Shown here: positions 1 through 7,231 of the stretch, piece after piece
Layout: every line of letters begins with the position of its first letter
Position numbering within the stretch: position 1 is the first letter of the stretch
DNA from: Chitinophagales bacterium
GTDB lineage: Bacteria; Bacteroidota; Bacteroidia; Chitinophagales; Chitinophagaceae
NCBI GenBank assembly: GCA_026931325.1
Contig: JAIXLO010000035.1
Span: 1 to 32,068 of the forward strand
DNA: 32,068 bases
Reading direction: 5' to 3'
Notes under the pieces: generated by a model
Database searches by the model: none
What the model saw: only the letters and a program-made list of their open reading frames with translations
What the model was told of the DNA's origin: nothing
Position numbers and translations under genes: made by a program

Positions 1-13
1 AAACCTGTCGTAG

Positions 14-361
14 GATTTAACAACAAAAAGTGTCAACTATTTTCAGGACGAGGCACTTGGTAAACGACTAAAAGACCATACAACAGACAGGCTTGCTGGA
101 CGTTGGGACAGATTTAGTTGGTTTGGCTTTTATCCAGTAACGGAAGATGCAAAATTGAACTTAAACGTAAAGTTCAAAGAATTTACGATTCAAAACTTAG
201 GCGATATTTTAGAAGCAATACTGATTGAAAGCATTGAACCAAGACAAAATAGGAAACAAGGAAATTCATTTGTTGGACTTGAGTATTTGCAACAAGAAGC
301 ACCTGAAATTAAAAAGAAATTGAAACAACAAATAATACAAGAATTAACAGACAAATTATAA
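14..361 (+). pseudogene. GIY-YIG nuclease remnant, 5' truncated
   Basis: The frame read from position 14 gives a peptide that looks like the C-terminal two thirds of a small GIY-YIG family nuclease. Recognisable parts are EALGKRLKDHTTDRL, then GRWDRFSWFGFY, then an acidic/basic helix with EAILIESIEPRQNRKQGN, where the Glu would be the family metal ligand. The GIY and YIG strands and the catalytic Arg region are absent. An in-frame TAG lies at 11-13 and no continuation is visible in the other frames of the first 40 bases. A TTG at 155 could start a 68-residue ORF, but the similarity extends upstream of it, so it is not the native start. The similarity seems to begin near position 47, which suggests a rearrangement junction there. 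The family call is from motif memory only. If the missing part lies off the left edge in another frame, this is a frameshifted rather than truncated gene. Confidence 0.55.
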
Positions 362-377
362 AACTTAAATACTCTTT

Positions 378-728
378 GCCTTGGTTCGTGTCTTCCCTAA
401 TAAAGACAATCGCTTAAATTAAGTTGAGGATTGTTTCTTCTATGACTTTCAATTACGAGGAGGTAGATTATTTCGTTAATAACTGTGAGTTTAATCACTT
501 TTTTTTCGTCATTGCGAGGGCTTTTGCCCATAGCAATCAAGTGAAGCTAATGTTATTGAAGATTGCTTCGCCTTTGGCTCGCAATGACGAGATGTAGATG
601 ACTCACAATAACAAGGAGGTAGATTATTTCGTTAATGGCTGTGAGTTTAATCACTTTTTTTTTTGTCATTGCGAGGGCTTTTGCCCGAAGCAATCTTTAC
701 CTTGTTTCGTGAAGACACGAACCAAGGC
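378..728. repeat. 351-bp intergenic repeat element with 18-bp terminal inverted repeats
   Basis: GCCTTGGTTCGTGTCTTC at 378-395 is repeated exactly as its reverse complement at 711-728. Inside are two near-identical direct copies, 459-529 and 615-686 (period 156 bp). Each starts GGAGGTAGATTATTTCG, passes through a T run and ends in CATTGCGAGGGCTTTTGCCC. An inverted copy of the CGTCATTGCGAG core (507-518) sits at 578-589. No convincing ORF is present. The layout resembles a palindromic intergenic repeat or a small non-autonomous element. No target duplication could be identified at its ends. The rest of the 362-942 gap holds only AT-rich sequence and the fic promoter. Confidence 0.6.
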
Positions 729-913
729 TGTGGAATTTGGGCTTGGGCAAAAAATTAAATTAACAATACAATAAAAGTAGCTATTCAGTAGAAATTTATC
801 ATCAATTTACTACGCTATAATCAAGCTAAAATTATAAATAAAAAGAAAATCAAACATTTTTATATGCGGTGAAAAAAAATAACAATAACCGCATTTTTGC
901 GTTGAATAATTTG

Positions 914-921
914 TAAATTTG
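914..921 (+). promoter_or_regulatory. Bacteroidota -7 promoter box for the first fic gene
   Basis: TAAATTTG matches the TAnnTTTG consensus and lies 21 nt before the ATG at 943. The in-frame TTG at 919 falls inside this box, which argues for ATG 943 as the start. A clean -33 TTG at normal spacing is not seen. Confidence 0.55.
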
Positions 922-942
922 TCGCAAATTTGGTTTCTTACT

Positions 943-2049
943 ATGCTTAAATATATATATGAATACAAAAATTGGACTGATTTTATTTGGCAAGATAAAA
1001 CCATAAATTCTGTATTTGGAGAAGTACGTTTAATGCAAGGAAAGATTATTGGGCAAATGAATGCTTTAGGATTTTCTGCCAAAGAAGAAGCAACTCTTAC
1101 CTCCTTAACTTTAGACATAGTAAAATCTTCTGAAATTGAGGGCGAACTACTCAATTATGAACAAGTACGTTCTTCCATAGCAAGGCATTTAGATATTAAC
1201 ATAGCAGGGCTTGTACCTAGTAATCGCCATATTGAAGGTATTGTAGAAATGATGCTTGATGCAACACAACGTTATGATCTTCCTTTAACTGAAAAACGCT
1301 TGTTTGGCTGGCATGCAGCACTTTTTCCTACAGGTTACAGCGGGCTAAATAAAATAAAAGTAGGTAAATATCGTACAGGCGAAATGCAGATAATTTTTGG
1401 TGCAATAGGTAAAGAAAAAATTCATTACGAAGCCGTTGCCCCAAAATTGGTAAAAGAAGAAATGGATAAGTTTTTAAAATGGTTTAATAATGAAAAGCAA
1501 CTTGATCCAGTACTAAAAGCAGCAATTGCTCACTTTTGGTTTATAATTATTCACCCATTTGATGATGGTAATGGGCGTATAGCCAGAGCTATAACTGATA
1601 TGTTATTAGCAAGTGCAGAAAATAGTGGTGAACGTTTTTACAGTATGTCAAGCCAAATTTTAATAGAATGTAAACGTTACTATGAGGTTTTACAAAAAAC
1701 ACAATACAGCTCAGGTGATATAACTGAATGGTTAGAATGGTTTTTGAGTTGTCTTAAAAATGCAATGCTTGCTACGGAACATACAACGCAAAAAATATTG
1801 AGTAAAGCTGAATTTTGGAAACTAAACGAACATACACCAATCAACGAAAGACAAAGAATGATTTTAAATATGCTATTTGATGGATTTGATGGTAAATTAA
1901 AAACAAGCAAGTGGGCAAAAATTACTAAAGTATCAACTGATACAGCATTACGAGATATTAAAGATTTAATAGAGAAAGGTATTTTGCAAGAGACTAAGGA
2001 AGGAGGACGAAGTACAAATTATGAGCTAACAAACTTTAAGGGCAAATAA
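943..2049 (+). CDS. Class II Fic family protein with C-terminal winged helix
   Basis: Fic enzymes mostly transfer AMP from ATP to hydroxyl side chains of target proteins. This 368-residue protein carries the full core motif HPFDDGNGRIAR (His about residue 204). It also has the N-terminal inhibitory motif SSEIEGE (about residues 62-68), which places it in class II, where a helix before the Fic core blocks ATP. The N-terminus (YEYKNWTDFIW) resembles the DUF4172-type domain found in such proteins. The C-terminus (RQRMILNML to GILQETKEGGRSTNYEL) looks like a winged helix-turn-helix, as in SoFic-like proteins. An ORF extends upstream to TTG 919, but that codon lies in the promoter box, so ATG 943 is preferred. 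A second, differently built fic gene lies downstream. No separate antitoxin gene is visible, as expected for class II. The target protein is unknown. Confidence 0.88.
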   Translation: MLKYIYEYKNWTDFIWQDKTINSVFGEVRLMQGKIIGQMNALGFSAKEEATLTSLTLDIVKSSEIEGELLNYEQVRSSIARHLDINIAGLVPSNRHIEGIVEMMLDATQRYDLPLTEKRLFGWHAALFPTGYSGLNKIKVGKYRTGEMQIIFGAIGKEKIHYEAVAPKLVKEEMDKFLKWFNNEKQLDPVLKAAIAHFWFIIIHPFDDGNGRIARAITDMLLASAENSGERFYSMSSQILIECKRYYEVLQKTQYSSGDITEWLEWFLSCLKNAMLATEHTTQKILSKAEFWKLNEHTPINERQRMILNMLFDGFDGKLKTSKWAKITKVSTDTALRDIKDLIEKGILQETKEGGRSTNYELTNFKGK

Positions 2050-2130
2050 CTGATGCTTATAACTTGCACTTTGTAAAACACACAATCAATAGAAAGGAAG
2101 CTGATAATTTTAAAAATAAGTCTAAAATAA

Positions 2131-2213
2131 ACAAGAGTAAATTTTACCTCTATTTATTGAACAAGAGTAAAATTTTCATATTTTTACCCTCGTATAAAAA
2201 ACAAGGGTAAAAA
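2131..2213 (+). promoter_or_regulatory. Operator-like repeats in the original fic2 upstream region
   Basis: The sequence ACAAGRGTAAA occurs at 2131, 2161 and 2201. Each copy is followed by a partly complementary TTTTAC(C)CTC half. The last pair forms a perfect 10-bp inverted repeat, 2181-2190 (TTTTTACCCT) with 2204-2213 (AGGGTAAAAA), 13 nt apart. The block ends about 15 bp before the ancestral fic2 start at 2229. Repeated inverted motifs next to a start suggest an operator. That the Fic winged-helix domain binds here is only a guess. Confidence 0.45.
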
Positions 2214-2234
2214 TTATACTCGATTAAAATGAGT

Positions 2235-2243
2235 AATTTTAAT
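2235..2243. repeat. Left target-site duplication of the IS4 element
   Basis: AATTTTAAT here is identical to 3622-3630 and directly abuts the left terminal repeat of the IS. It corresponds to codons 3-5 (AAT TTT AAT) of the pre-insertion fic2 gene. Confidence 0.88.
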
Positions 2244-2337
2244 CATTATTGTCCGACAAATGTTCGATTTGCTGAATAAGTGTCGCTACACACCTTGATA
2301 TTGCTGTATTTTGTTTTTATTTTTCAATAGCAGGGGG

Positions 2338-3540
2338 CTATGAAGAATTGAACATAGTAGTTTGATTAGTTTTTGCTGGCTTCTTTTTCTTGTATTCAGT
2401 CAGTAGTTGCTTGATGCTGATATAGTTGAACAAGTGCAGTTTAAAGATTGTTACAAACACACTAAAAGCCATCTTGGTTTTATTGTTTTGGTGTATCACT
2501 GATAGTAATAGTAGTGCTATTAAAGCCATCCAAATTTGAATCTCAATAGCGTTTTGATTGTCTCCAACAAAGTATTGCAAGGGAAAGTTTTGCTTTAACT
2601 TCTTAAAAAACAATTCAATTTTCCATCTGTATTTGTATAATAAAGCTATCGTTTCAGCATCCAATTCAAAGTTGTTGGTAATAAATTCATAGCTTCTATT
2701 TTGCTTTTCATCATACCAAGCAATACGCCTCAACTTCAATGTTTGTGGGTTGTTTAACTCGTCTTTATAAGTTTGTGTGATGATGGTTTCTTGTAAAATA
2801 TTAGATGAAGTGCTGTTATCGTGCAAACATTCTATGGCAATATCATACACAGCATTTTCTTTTTGTCGAGTAACAAAAAAAACACCTTGCTCTGTAAGTT
2901 TTGCATACTGTTTGTAGTTGTTGTATCCTTTATCAAACACCAAATAAGAACCTTGTGGTAGCTGTAATTTACTGTAAATATTTTGGTCATTATCGGCTGC
3001 TGCCGAAAAGTCTATAAAGTGGGGCATTAATGAGGTGCCGTGCAAAACAGTATTCTTTTTAATACCACCTTTCTTTTTTCCATTATCACTATGCCTCCCA
3101 TTGGTTTTAAGAATGGCTTTAAAGAGTCCGAAAACAGTAGCATCCATTAAAAACAGCTTGTCTAAGATGGGTTTTGATAAAGTGCTGTCCGAGAAATTTG
3201 GTTTGTATAAAGCATACAGGGCTTCATAAATAGATTTGAATACACCGGCTGGTCTATTTTTATTGCCATCGCTTAAAGTGCTACGAGGTGGCACATAATC
3301 AATACCTAAATGATTCATCTTGCCTTGGGCAATGCCAAGCCCAGCTTCAATCTCACGAAGTGAAGTGCTACCTGTAACCACACAATAGAGCATTGCTACA
3401 AAATGTTCGTAAGTCTTTAAGTGTTTGTAGTAATGATTGGCTTTGCACTTTGCTATTACTGGGCTTAAAATAGACTTGTTGCACAAAGAAATTAACTGAG
3501 AAAATAAATGCTGTCCGAAATAATTGTTACTTTGATTCAT
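2338..3540 (-). CDS. IS4-family transposase (DDE)
   Basis: This 400-residue protein is a DDE transposase that cuts and pastes the surrounding IS. The N-terminus (MNQSNNYFGQHLFSQLISL, then TGSTSLREIEAGL) is of the DUF4372 type common in Bacteroidota IS4 transposases. The first catalytic Asp is probably in FLMDATVF and the second in YLVFDKGYNNY. The third catalytic residue is the Glu in YKYRWKIELFFKKLK, which fits the IS4 signature Y-x2-R-x3-E-x6-K exactly. The ORF can be extended eight residues to a TTG at 3564, but ATG 3540 gives the usual family start. No frameshift or internal stop is present. The stop lies 94 bp inside the left end of the element. Confidence 0.93.
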   Translation of the reverse strand: MNQSNNYFGQHLFSQLISLCNKSILSPVIAKCKANHYYKHLKTYEHFVAMLYCVVTGSTSLREIEAGLGIAQGKMNHLGIDYVPPRSTLSDGNKNRPAGVFKSIYEALYALYKPNFSDSTLSKPILDKLFLMDATVFGLFKAILKTNGRHSDNGKKKGGIKKNTVLHGTSLMPHFIDFSAAADNDQNIYSKLQLPQGSYLVFDKGYNNYKQYAKLTEQGVFFVTRQKENAVYDIAIECLHDNSTSSNILQETIITQTYKDELNNPQTLKLRRIAWYDEKQNRSYEFITNNFELDAETIALLYKYRWKIELFFKKLKQNFPLQYFVGDNQNAIEIQIWMALIALLLLSVIHQNNKTKMAFSVFVTIFKLHLFNYISIKQLLTEYKKKKPAKTNQTTMFNSS

Positions 3541-3571
3541 AGTTTTAAAGCGTAGTAACTTCAAAACAACA

Positions 3572-3607
3572 AAAAGGGTAACAGAAATGCTACCCTTTTA
3601 TTTTTTT
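3572..3607 (+). terminator. Hairpin with T run at the right end of the IS
   Basis: AAAAGGGTA (3572-3580) pairs with TACCCTTTT (3591-3599) around a 10-nt loop, followed by A and seven Ts. On the plus strand this is a plausible intrinsic terminator 12 nt before the fic2 start. On the minus strand the stem is followed by T-rich sequence and could shield the transposase from outside transcription. Confidence 0.6.
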
Positions 3608-3618
3608 GTCGGACAATA

Positions 3619-4701
3619 ATGAATTTTAATAAAAATATACCTTACAACAACCTGCCACCATTACCACCAAATGCAGATATAGAAACAAAGAAAATACTTC
3701 GTAAAGTTATTTCAGCAAGTAGAGTATTAGCTCAACTCAATGGAGCTTTGAAAAACTTACCAAATCCAACTTTGTTTTTAGATACTATTTATCTTCAAGA
3801 AGCAAAATCAAGCTCTGAAATAGAAAATATTATTACAACAAATGATGAGCTTTATAAATCATTGGTTGCTGACAAAAAAATTGAAAATCCAGCTACAAAG
3901 GAAGTTTTGAGTTACAAAGAAGCTCTTTGGTTAGGTATAAAACAACTGAAAAAAAAGCCTTTCATCACAACTAATCTTTGTATTAGTATTGTTCAATGTA
4001 TTAAACAAAATTCTGCTTCAATACGCACTACACCTGGTGCAACTTTGAGTAACACAAAAGGTGAAATTATTTATACACCCCCAAGTGGTGAAAATATCAT
4101 TCGTAAAAAATTTGCAAACTTAGAAAAGTTTATCAATGAAGATAACACTATTGATCCATTGATAAAAATGGCATTAATGCACTATCAATTTGAAGCAATT
4201 CACCCATTTGCAGATGGTAATGGAAGAACAGGGAGAATTTTATTATTACTGTATCTCAAACTTTCAGGTTTACTTGATACACCAGCTATTTATTTGAGTG
4301 AATACATCATTAAAAATAAAACAGATTATTATAAAAGTTTGCGAAATGTAACAGAAAAAAATGATTGGGAAACTTACATTTTGTATATGTTGGATATGAT
4401 TGAAAATACTTCAAATAGAGGCTTGGAGCGTTTAAATAAAATTACAAAAGTTATAGATAAAACTACAGAGGAAATAAAAACGAAGTTGCCAAAAATTTAT
4501 TCTAAAGATTTGGTTGAAATTTTGTTTCATTTGCCTTACACCAAACGCCAACACTTGATTGATGAAAATATTGGAAATCCAAAAACAGTTGGAAATTATT
4601 TAATAGCACTGGAAGAAAACGGATTTTTAAAATCAGTAAAAGTTGGTAAAGAAAAATTGTATTTGAATAAACGATTATTGAAAATTTTAGAAACCAAGTA
4701 A
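3619..4701 (+). CDS. Class II Fic family protein whose start codon is supplied by the IS
   Basis: This is a 360-residue Fic enzyme, probably an AMP transferase. The N-terminus (NIPYNNLPPLPPNADIETKKIL) is the Fic_N type. The inhibitory motif SSEIEN (residues 65-70) precedes the core, and the catalytic motif HPFADGNGRTGR starts at His195. The C-terminus (YTKRQHLIDENIGNPKTVGNYLIALEENG) is a winged helix. The ATG at 3619-3621 is the last three bases of the upstream IS. Joining the flanks without the IS and one duplication gives ATG at 2229 followed by AGT AAT TTT AAT AAA, so the native protein would begin MSNFNKNIPY instead of MNFNKNIPY. The ORF therefore survived with one residue lost. Its original promoter region is now about 1.4 kb away behind a terminator-like hairpin, so expression is doubtful. 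Confidence 0.9.
   Translation: MNFNKNIPYNNLPPLPPNADIETKKILRKVISASRVLAQLNGALKNLPNPTLFLDTIYLQEAKSSSEIENIITTNDELYKSLVADKKIENPATKEVLSYKEALWLGIKQLKKKPFITTNLCISIVQCIKQNSASIRTTPGATLSNTKGEIIYTPPSGENIIRKKFANLEKFINEDNTIDPLIKMALMHYQFEAIHPFADGNGRTGRILLLLYLKLSGLLDTPAIYLSEYIIKNKTDYYKSLRNVTEKNDWETYILYMLDMIENTSNRGLERLNKITKVIDKTTEEIKTKLPKIYSKDLVEILFHLPYTKRQHLIDENIGNPKTVGNYLIALEENGFLKSVKVGKEKLYLNKRLLKILETK
3622..3630. repeat. Right target-site duplication of the IS4 element
   Basis: This is the second copy of AATTTTAAT, in frame as codons 2-4 of the present fic2 ORF. Confidence 0.88.
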
Positions 4702-4879
4702 AAAAATAATTTTTCAGAATAAACTTATCTAAATCTGTGTTGCTTAAACCACTGAAAATTTTCATTTCATCCTTACATAAAAAATCTAAAGAGAATAACT
4801 TGTTTGTAGTTATTTTTGAAAAAACAAATTCTAAAGAATACATATAATGCCCCTTTTTATAAACTAAAATTTCTTCACA

Positions 4880-5761
4880 ATGAAAAATTTAAAATTAAAA
4901 ATTAGTTTTTTCTTACTAATAACTATAATGTTTATTAGCTTTTCAGCATTAGCACAAACAAAACCATCTAATTCAGGACCAACTACAACAATTTCTTCTA
5001 AAATAACAGGAAAAAATTATCAGTTATTTATTTCACTACCAATGGGCTATAACGCTAAAACTGATATAAAGCATCCTGTACTTTATGTAATGGATGGTGA
5101 AATTTATTATCCTATCATTAATACTTCAAGAATGATTATGGATTTTAATAAAGAATTAGAAAGTTTAATTATTGTTTCAGTAGGTTGTGGAACTGATTTA
5201 GCTTCATGGATGATTAATCGTTCATATAATTTTACACCAACAAATGATGCAGAAAGCAATAAAATATTAGATAAGTTTTATGGCTTACCTGCTGGTTCTA
5301 TTAAAACAGGTGGAGCAAAAGAATTTTTAAATGTTCTAACACAGGAAATTATTCCTTACATAGATAGTCATTATAAAACAAACAATGATCGTGGAATTTA
5401 TGGACATTCATTAGGTGGTTTATTTGCTTCATACTGTTTTATTCATAGTAAAAATGTTTTTACAAGATATAGTATTAATAGTCCTGCAATTGACTTTAAT
5501 AATAATGAAGGCCTTAAAGATGCACTTAAATTTTTTAATGAACATGAAACTTTAGATATTCCTCCTACAAAAGTTTTTGTAACTATTGGTAAAATGGAAG
5601 GTATTGAAGGAGTTCCTCAAATGGTTGAATTTAGTACAACTTTAGAAGCTAAAAAATATAAAAATATACAACTTAGCTGGCAAATATTTGATGATGAAAC
5701 ACATTTTTCAGTTATTCCTATTTCTTTAGCAAGAACACTTAGTGTTTTATATAGAAAGTAA
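4880..5761 (+). CDS. Secreted alpha/beta-hydrolase, esterase D/Fes-like family
   Basis: This 293-residue protein begins with a clear signal peptide (hydrophobic stretch to about residue 25, cleavage after SALAQ). The mature part is a putative esterase of the PF00756 type. It has an oxyanion-side strand HPVLYVMDGEIYYP, the nucleophile elbow GHSLGG with Ser177, and a likely catalytic His275 in DDETHFSVIP. Related proteins hydrolyse S-formylglutathione, siderophore esters or feruloyl esters, and the substrate cannot be chosen from sequence. It acts outside the cytoplasm, probably in the periplasm. The 178 bp before it, after fic2, contains no recognisable gene. Another exported hydrolase follows 178 bp downstream on the same strand. 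Confidence 0.85.
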   Translation: MKNLKLKISFFLLITIMFISFSALAQTKPSNSGPTTTISSKITGKNYQLFISLPMGYNAKTDIKHPVLYVMDGEIYYPIINTSRMIMDFNKELESLIIVSVGCGTDLASWMINRSYNFTPTNDAESNKILDKFYGLPAGSIKTGGAKEFLNVLTQEIIPYIDSHYKTNNDRGIYGHSLGGLFASYCFIHSKNVFTRYSINSPAIDFNNNEGLKDALKFFNEHETLDIPPTKVFVTIGKMEGIEGVPQMVEFSTTLEAKKYKNIQLSWQIFDDETHFSVIPISLARTLSVLYRK

Positions 5762-5916
5762 AATTAATTGTATAAATGTTTTTAATAACTAATTATTTTT
5801 TTATTAAAAGTCATCAAGACTCTTTTATGATTTTCAAAAAAATGCAAAACTTTTGGTATCAAATTTGACTTTAATAAAATAATTTGTTGAAGTATTTACC
5901 AATAAATCAGAATAAT

Positions 5917-5924
5917 TATTTTCG
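5917..5924 (+). promoter_or_regulatory. Possible -7 box before the phosphodiesterase gene
   Basis: TATTTTCG differs by one base from TAnnTTTG and lies 15 nt before the ATG at 5940. No -33 element at a good distance was found, so the call is weak. Confidence 0.35.
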
Positions 5925-5939
5925 TAAAAAATAAATACA

Positions 5940-7211
5940 ATGTTAAGTCAGTTCTTAAAAAGATTTTTTGCTTGTGCATTAGTACTTTTAGTTGCTAAAA
6001 ATATCAATGCACAAGATACAACGCAATATAAAGTTGAAGGTCGAAAAAATGCTGAATCTCAGTATAATAAACCTTATGTAATTCTTATTTCAGCTGATGG
6101 TTTTAGATACGATTTAGCAGATAAATACAATGCAACTTTCTTAAAGAAAATGAGTAATGAAGGTGTTAAAGCTGCTTCTATGAAACCATCATTTCCTTCA
6201 CTTACATTTCCTAATCATTATTCAATAGTTACAGGTTTATATCCTGCACATCATGGTATTGTAGATAATACTTTTTTTAGTAAAGAAAAAAATAAAGTTT
6301 ATAGTATTGGCAATAAAAAAGCAGTTAAAGATTCGTCTTGGTATGGAGGAACTCCATTGTGGGTATTATCAGAAAATAATCAATTAATGAGTGCTTCATT
6401 TTACTGGGTTGGCTCAGAAACAAATATTCAAGGTGTGCATCCTTCATACTATTTTAATTATAACGAAGCAATCCCTATTGATAGAAGAATAGCTATTGTA
6501 AAAGAATGGTTACAATTGCCTGATAGTATTAGACCTCATTTCATTACCTTTTATTTTCCTGAAGTAGATCATGCAGAACATAAGTATGGTACTGAATCTA
6601 AAGAAACAGAAGAAGCAGTAAAATTTGTAGATGAATCTATGAGTAAGTTGTATGAAGCATGTATGCAAACTGGTCTACCAATTAATTTTATTTTTCTATC
6701 AGATCATGGAATGTCAAATATGGATACTCAGAATCCAATTAAAATTTCTTTAAAGCCAGATTCTACACAGTTTAAAATGACTTATGGAACATCAACAATT
6801 CATTTATATGCAAAAGATGAAAAATTCATTGAACCTATGTATAATGAATTAAAAAAAGATGCTAAAGAATATCAGGTTTTTCTAAAAAAAGATATACCAG
6901 AAACTTGGCATTATGGTGTTAAAGATGATTGGTACAATAGAATTGGTGATATACTTTTAACTCCAATTGCTCCACCAAAAGGATTTGGATTTAATAATAG
7001 AAAACCTCCAATGGGCGCTCATGGCTTTGATAATTCTTTACCAGAAATGCAAGCAACATTTTATGCTTGGGGGCCATTATTTAAACAACATTATACAATT
7101 CCAAGTTTTGAAAATATCAATGTGTATCCTTTAGTAGCTCATATTTTAGGACTTCCAATCACACAAAAAATTGATGGACGTTTGGAAGTGTTACAATCAA
7201 TATTAAAGTAA
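5940..7211 (+). CDS. Secreted nucleotide pyrophosphatase/phosphodiesterase (NPP, alkaline phosphatase superfamily)
   Basis: The 423-residue protein starts with a signal peptide ending near NINAQ. All zinc and catalytic positions of the NPP family appear: Asp53 (SADGFR), nucleophile Thr89 in PSLTFPNHYS, Asp210 and His214 in PEVDHAEH, Asp255-His256 in LSDHGMSN, and His361 in GAHGFDN. Members hydrolyse phosphodiester or pyrophosphate bonds, such as those in nucleotides or lipid head groups, using two zinc ions. The protein should be periplasmic, and the exact substrate is not evident. The transglutaminase-like gene starts only 20 bp after its stop, so the two are likely co-transcribed. Confidence 0.9.
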   Translation: MLSQFLKRFFACALVLLVAKNINAQDTTQYKVEGRKNAESQYNKPYVILISADGFRYDLADKYNATFLKKMSNEGVKAASMKPSFPSLTFPNHYSIVTGLYPAHHGIVDNTFFSKEKNKVYSIGNKKAVKDSSWYGGTPLWVLSENNQLMSASFYWVGSETNIQGVHPSYYFNYNEAIPIDRRIAIVKEWLQLPDSIRPHFITFYFPEVDHAEHKYGTESKETEEAVKFVDESMSKLYEACMQTGLPINFIFLSDHGMSNMDTQNPIKISLKPDSTQFKMTYGTSTIHLYAKDEKFIEPMYNELKKDAKEYQVFLKKDIPETWHYGVKDDWYNRIGDILLTPIAPPKGFGFNNRKPPMGAHGFDNSLPEMQATFYAWGPLFKQHYTIPSFENINVYPLVAHILGLPITQKIDGRLEVLQSILK

Positions 7212-7231
7212 TTTTTAAAAGTTGTTGTAAT

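Larger units (their letters stand above)
2244..3621 (-). mobile_element. Complete IS4-family insertion sequence (1378 bp)
   Basis: The ends are 17-bp perfect inverted repeats: CATTATTGTCCGACAAA at 2244-2260 and its reverse complement at 3605-3621. The element is flanked by the 9-bp direct repeat AATTTTAAT (2235-2243 and 3622-3630). IS4-family elements typically duplicate about 9-12 bp, so the size fits. One intact transposase gene fills the element on the minus strand. A hairpin with a T run sits at its right end. Identical terminal repeats, an unaltered duplication and an intact transposase suggest a recent, possibly active insertion. The element interrupts the fic2 gene just after its second codon. 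Confidence 0.93.

Noticed and set aside
459-686. Two 72-bp direct repeats as a CRISPR array
   Set aside because: Only two copies are present, each far longer than a CRISPR repeat. The interval contains an inverted copy of the core, and no cas genes are nearby.
810-1154. Minus-strand ORF of 114 residues over the start of the first fic gene
   Set aside because: It is antisense to a strongly supported Fic coding region and has low-complexity, shadow-like composition.
943-4701. Fic/antitoxin (class I) toxin-antitoxin pair
   Set aside because: Both Fic proteins carry their own inhibitory motif, and no small antitoxin gene lies next to either one.
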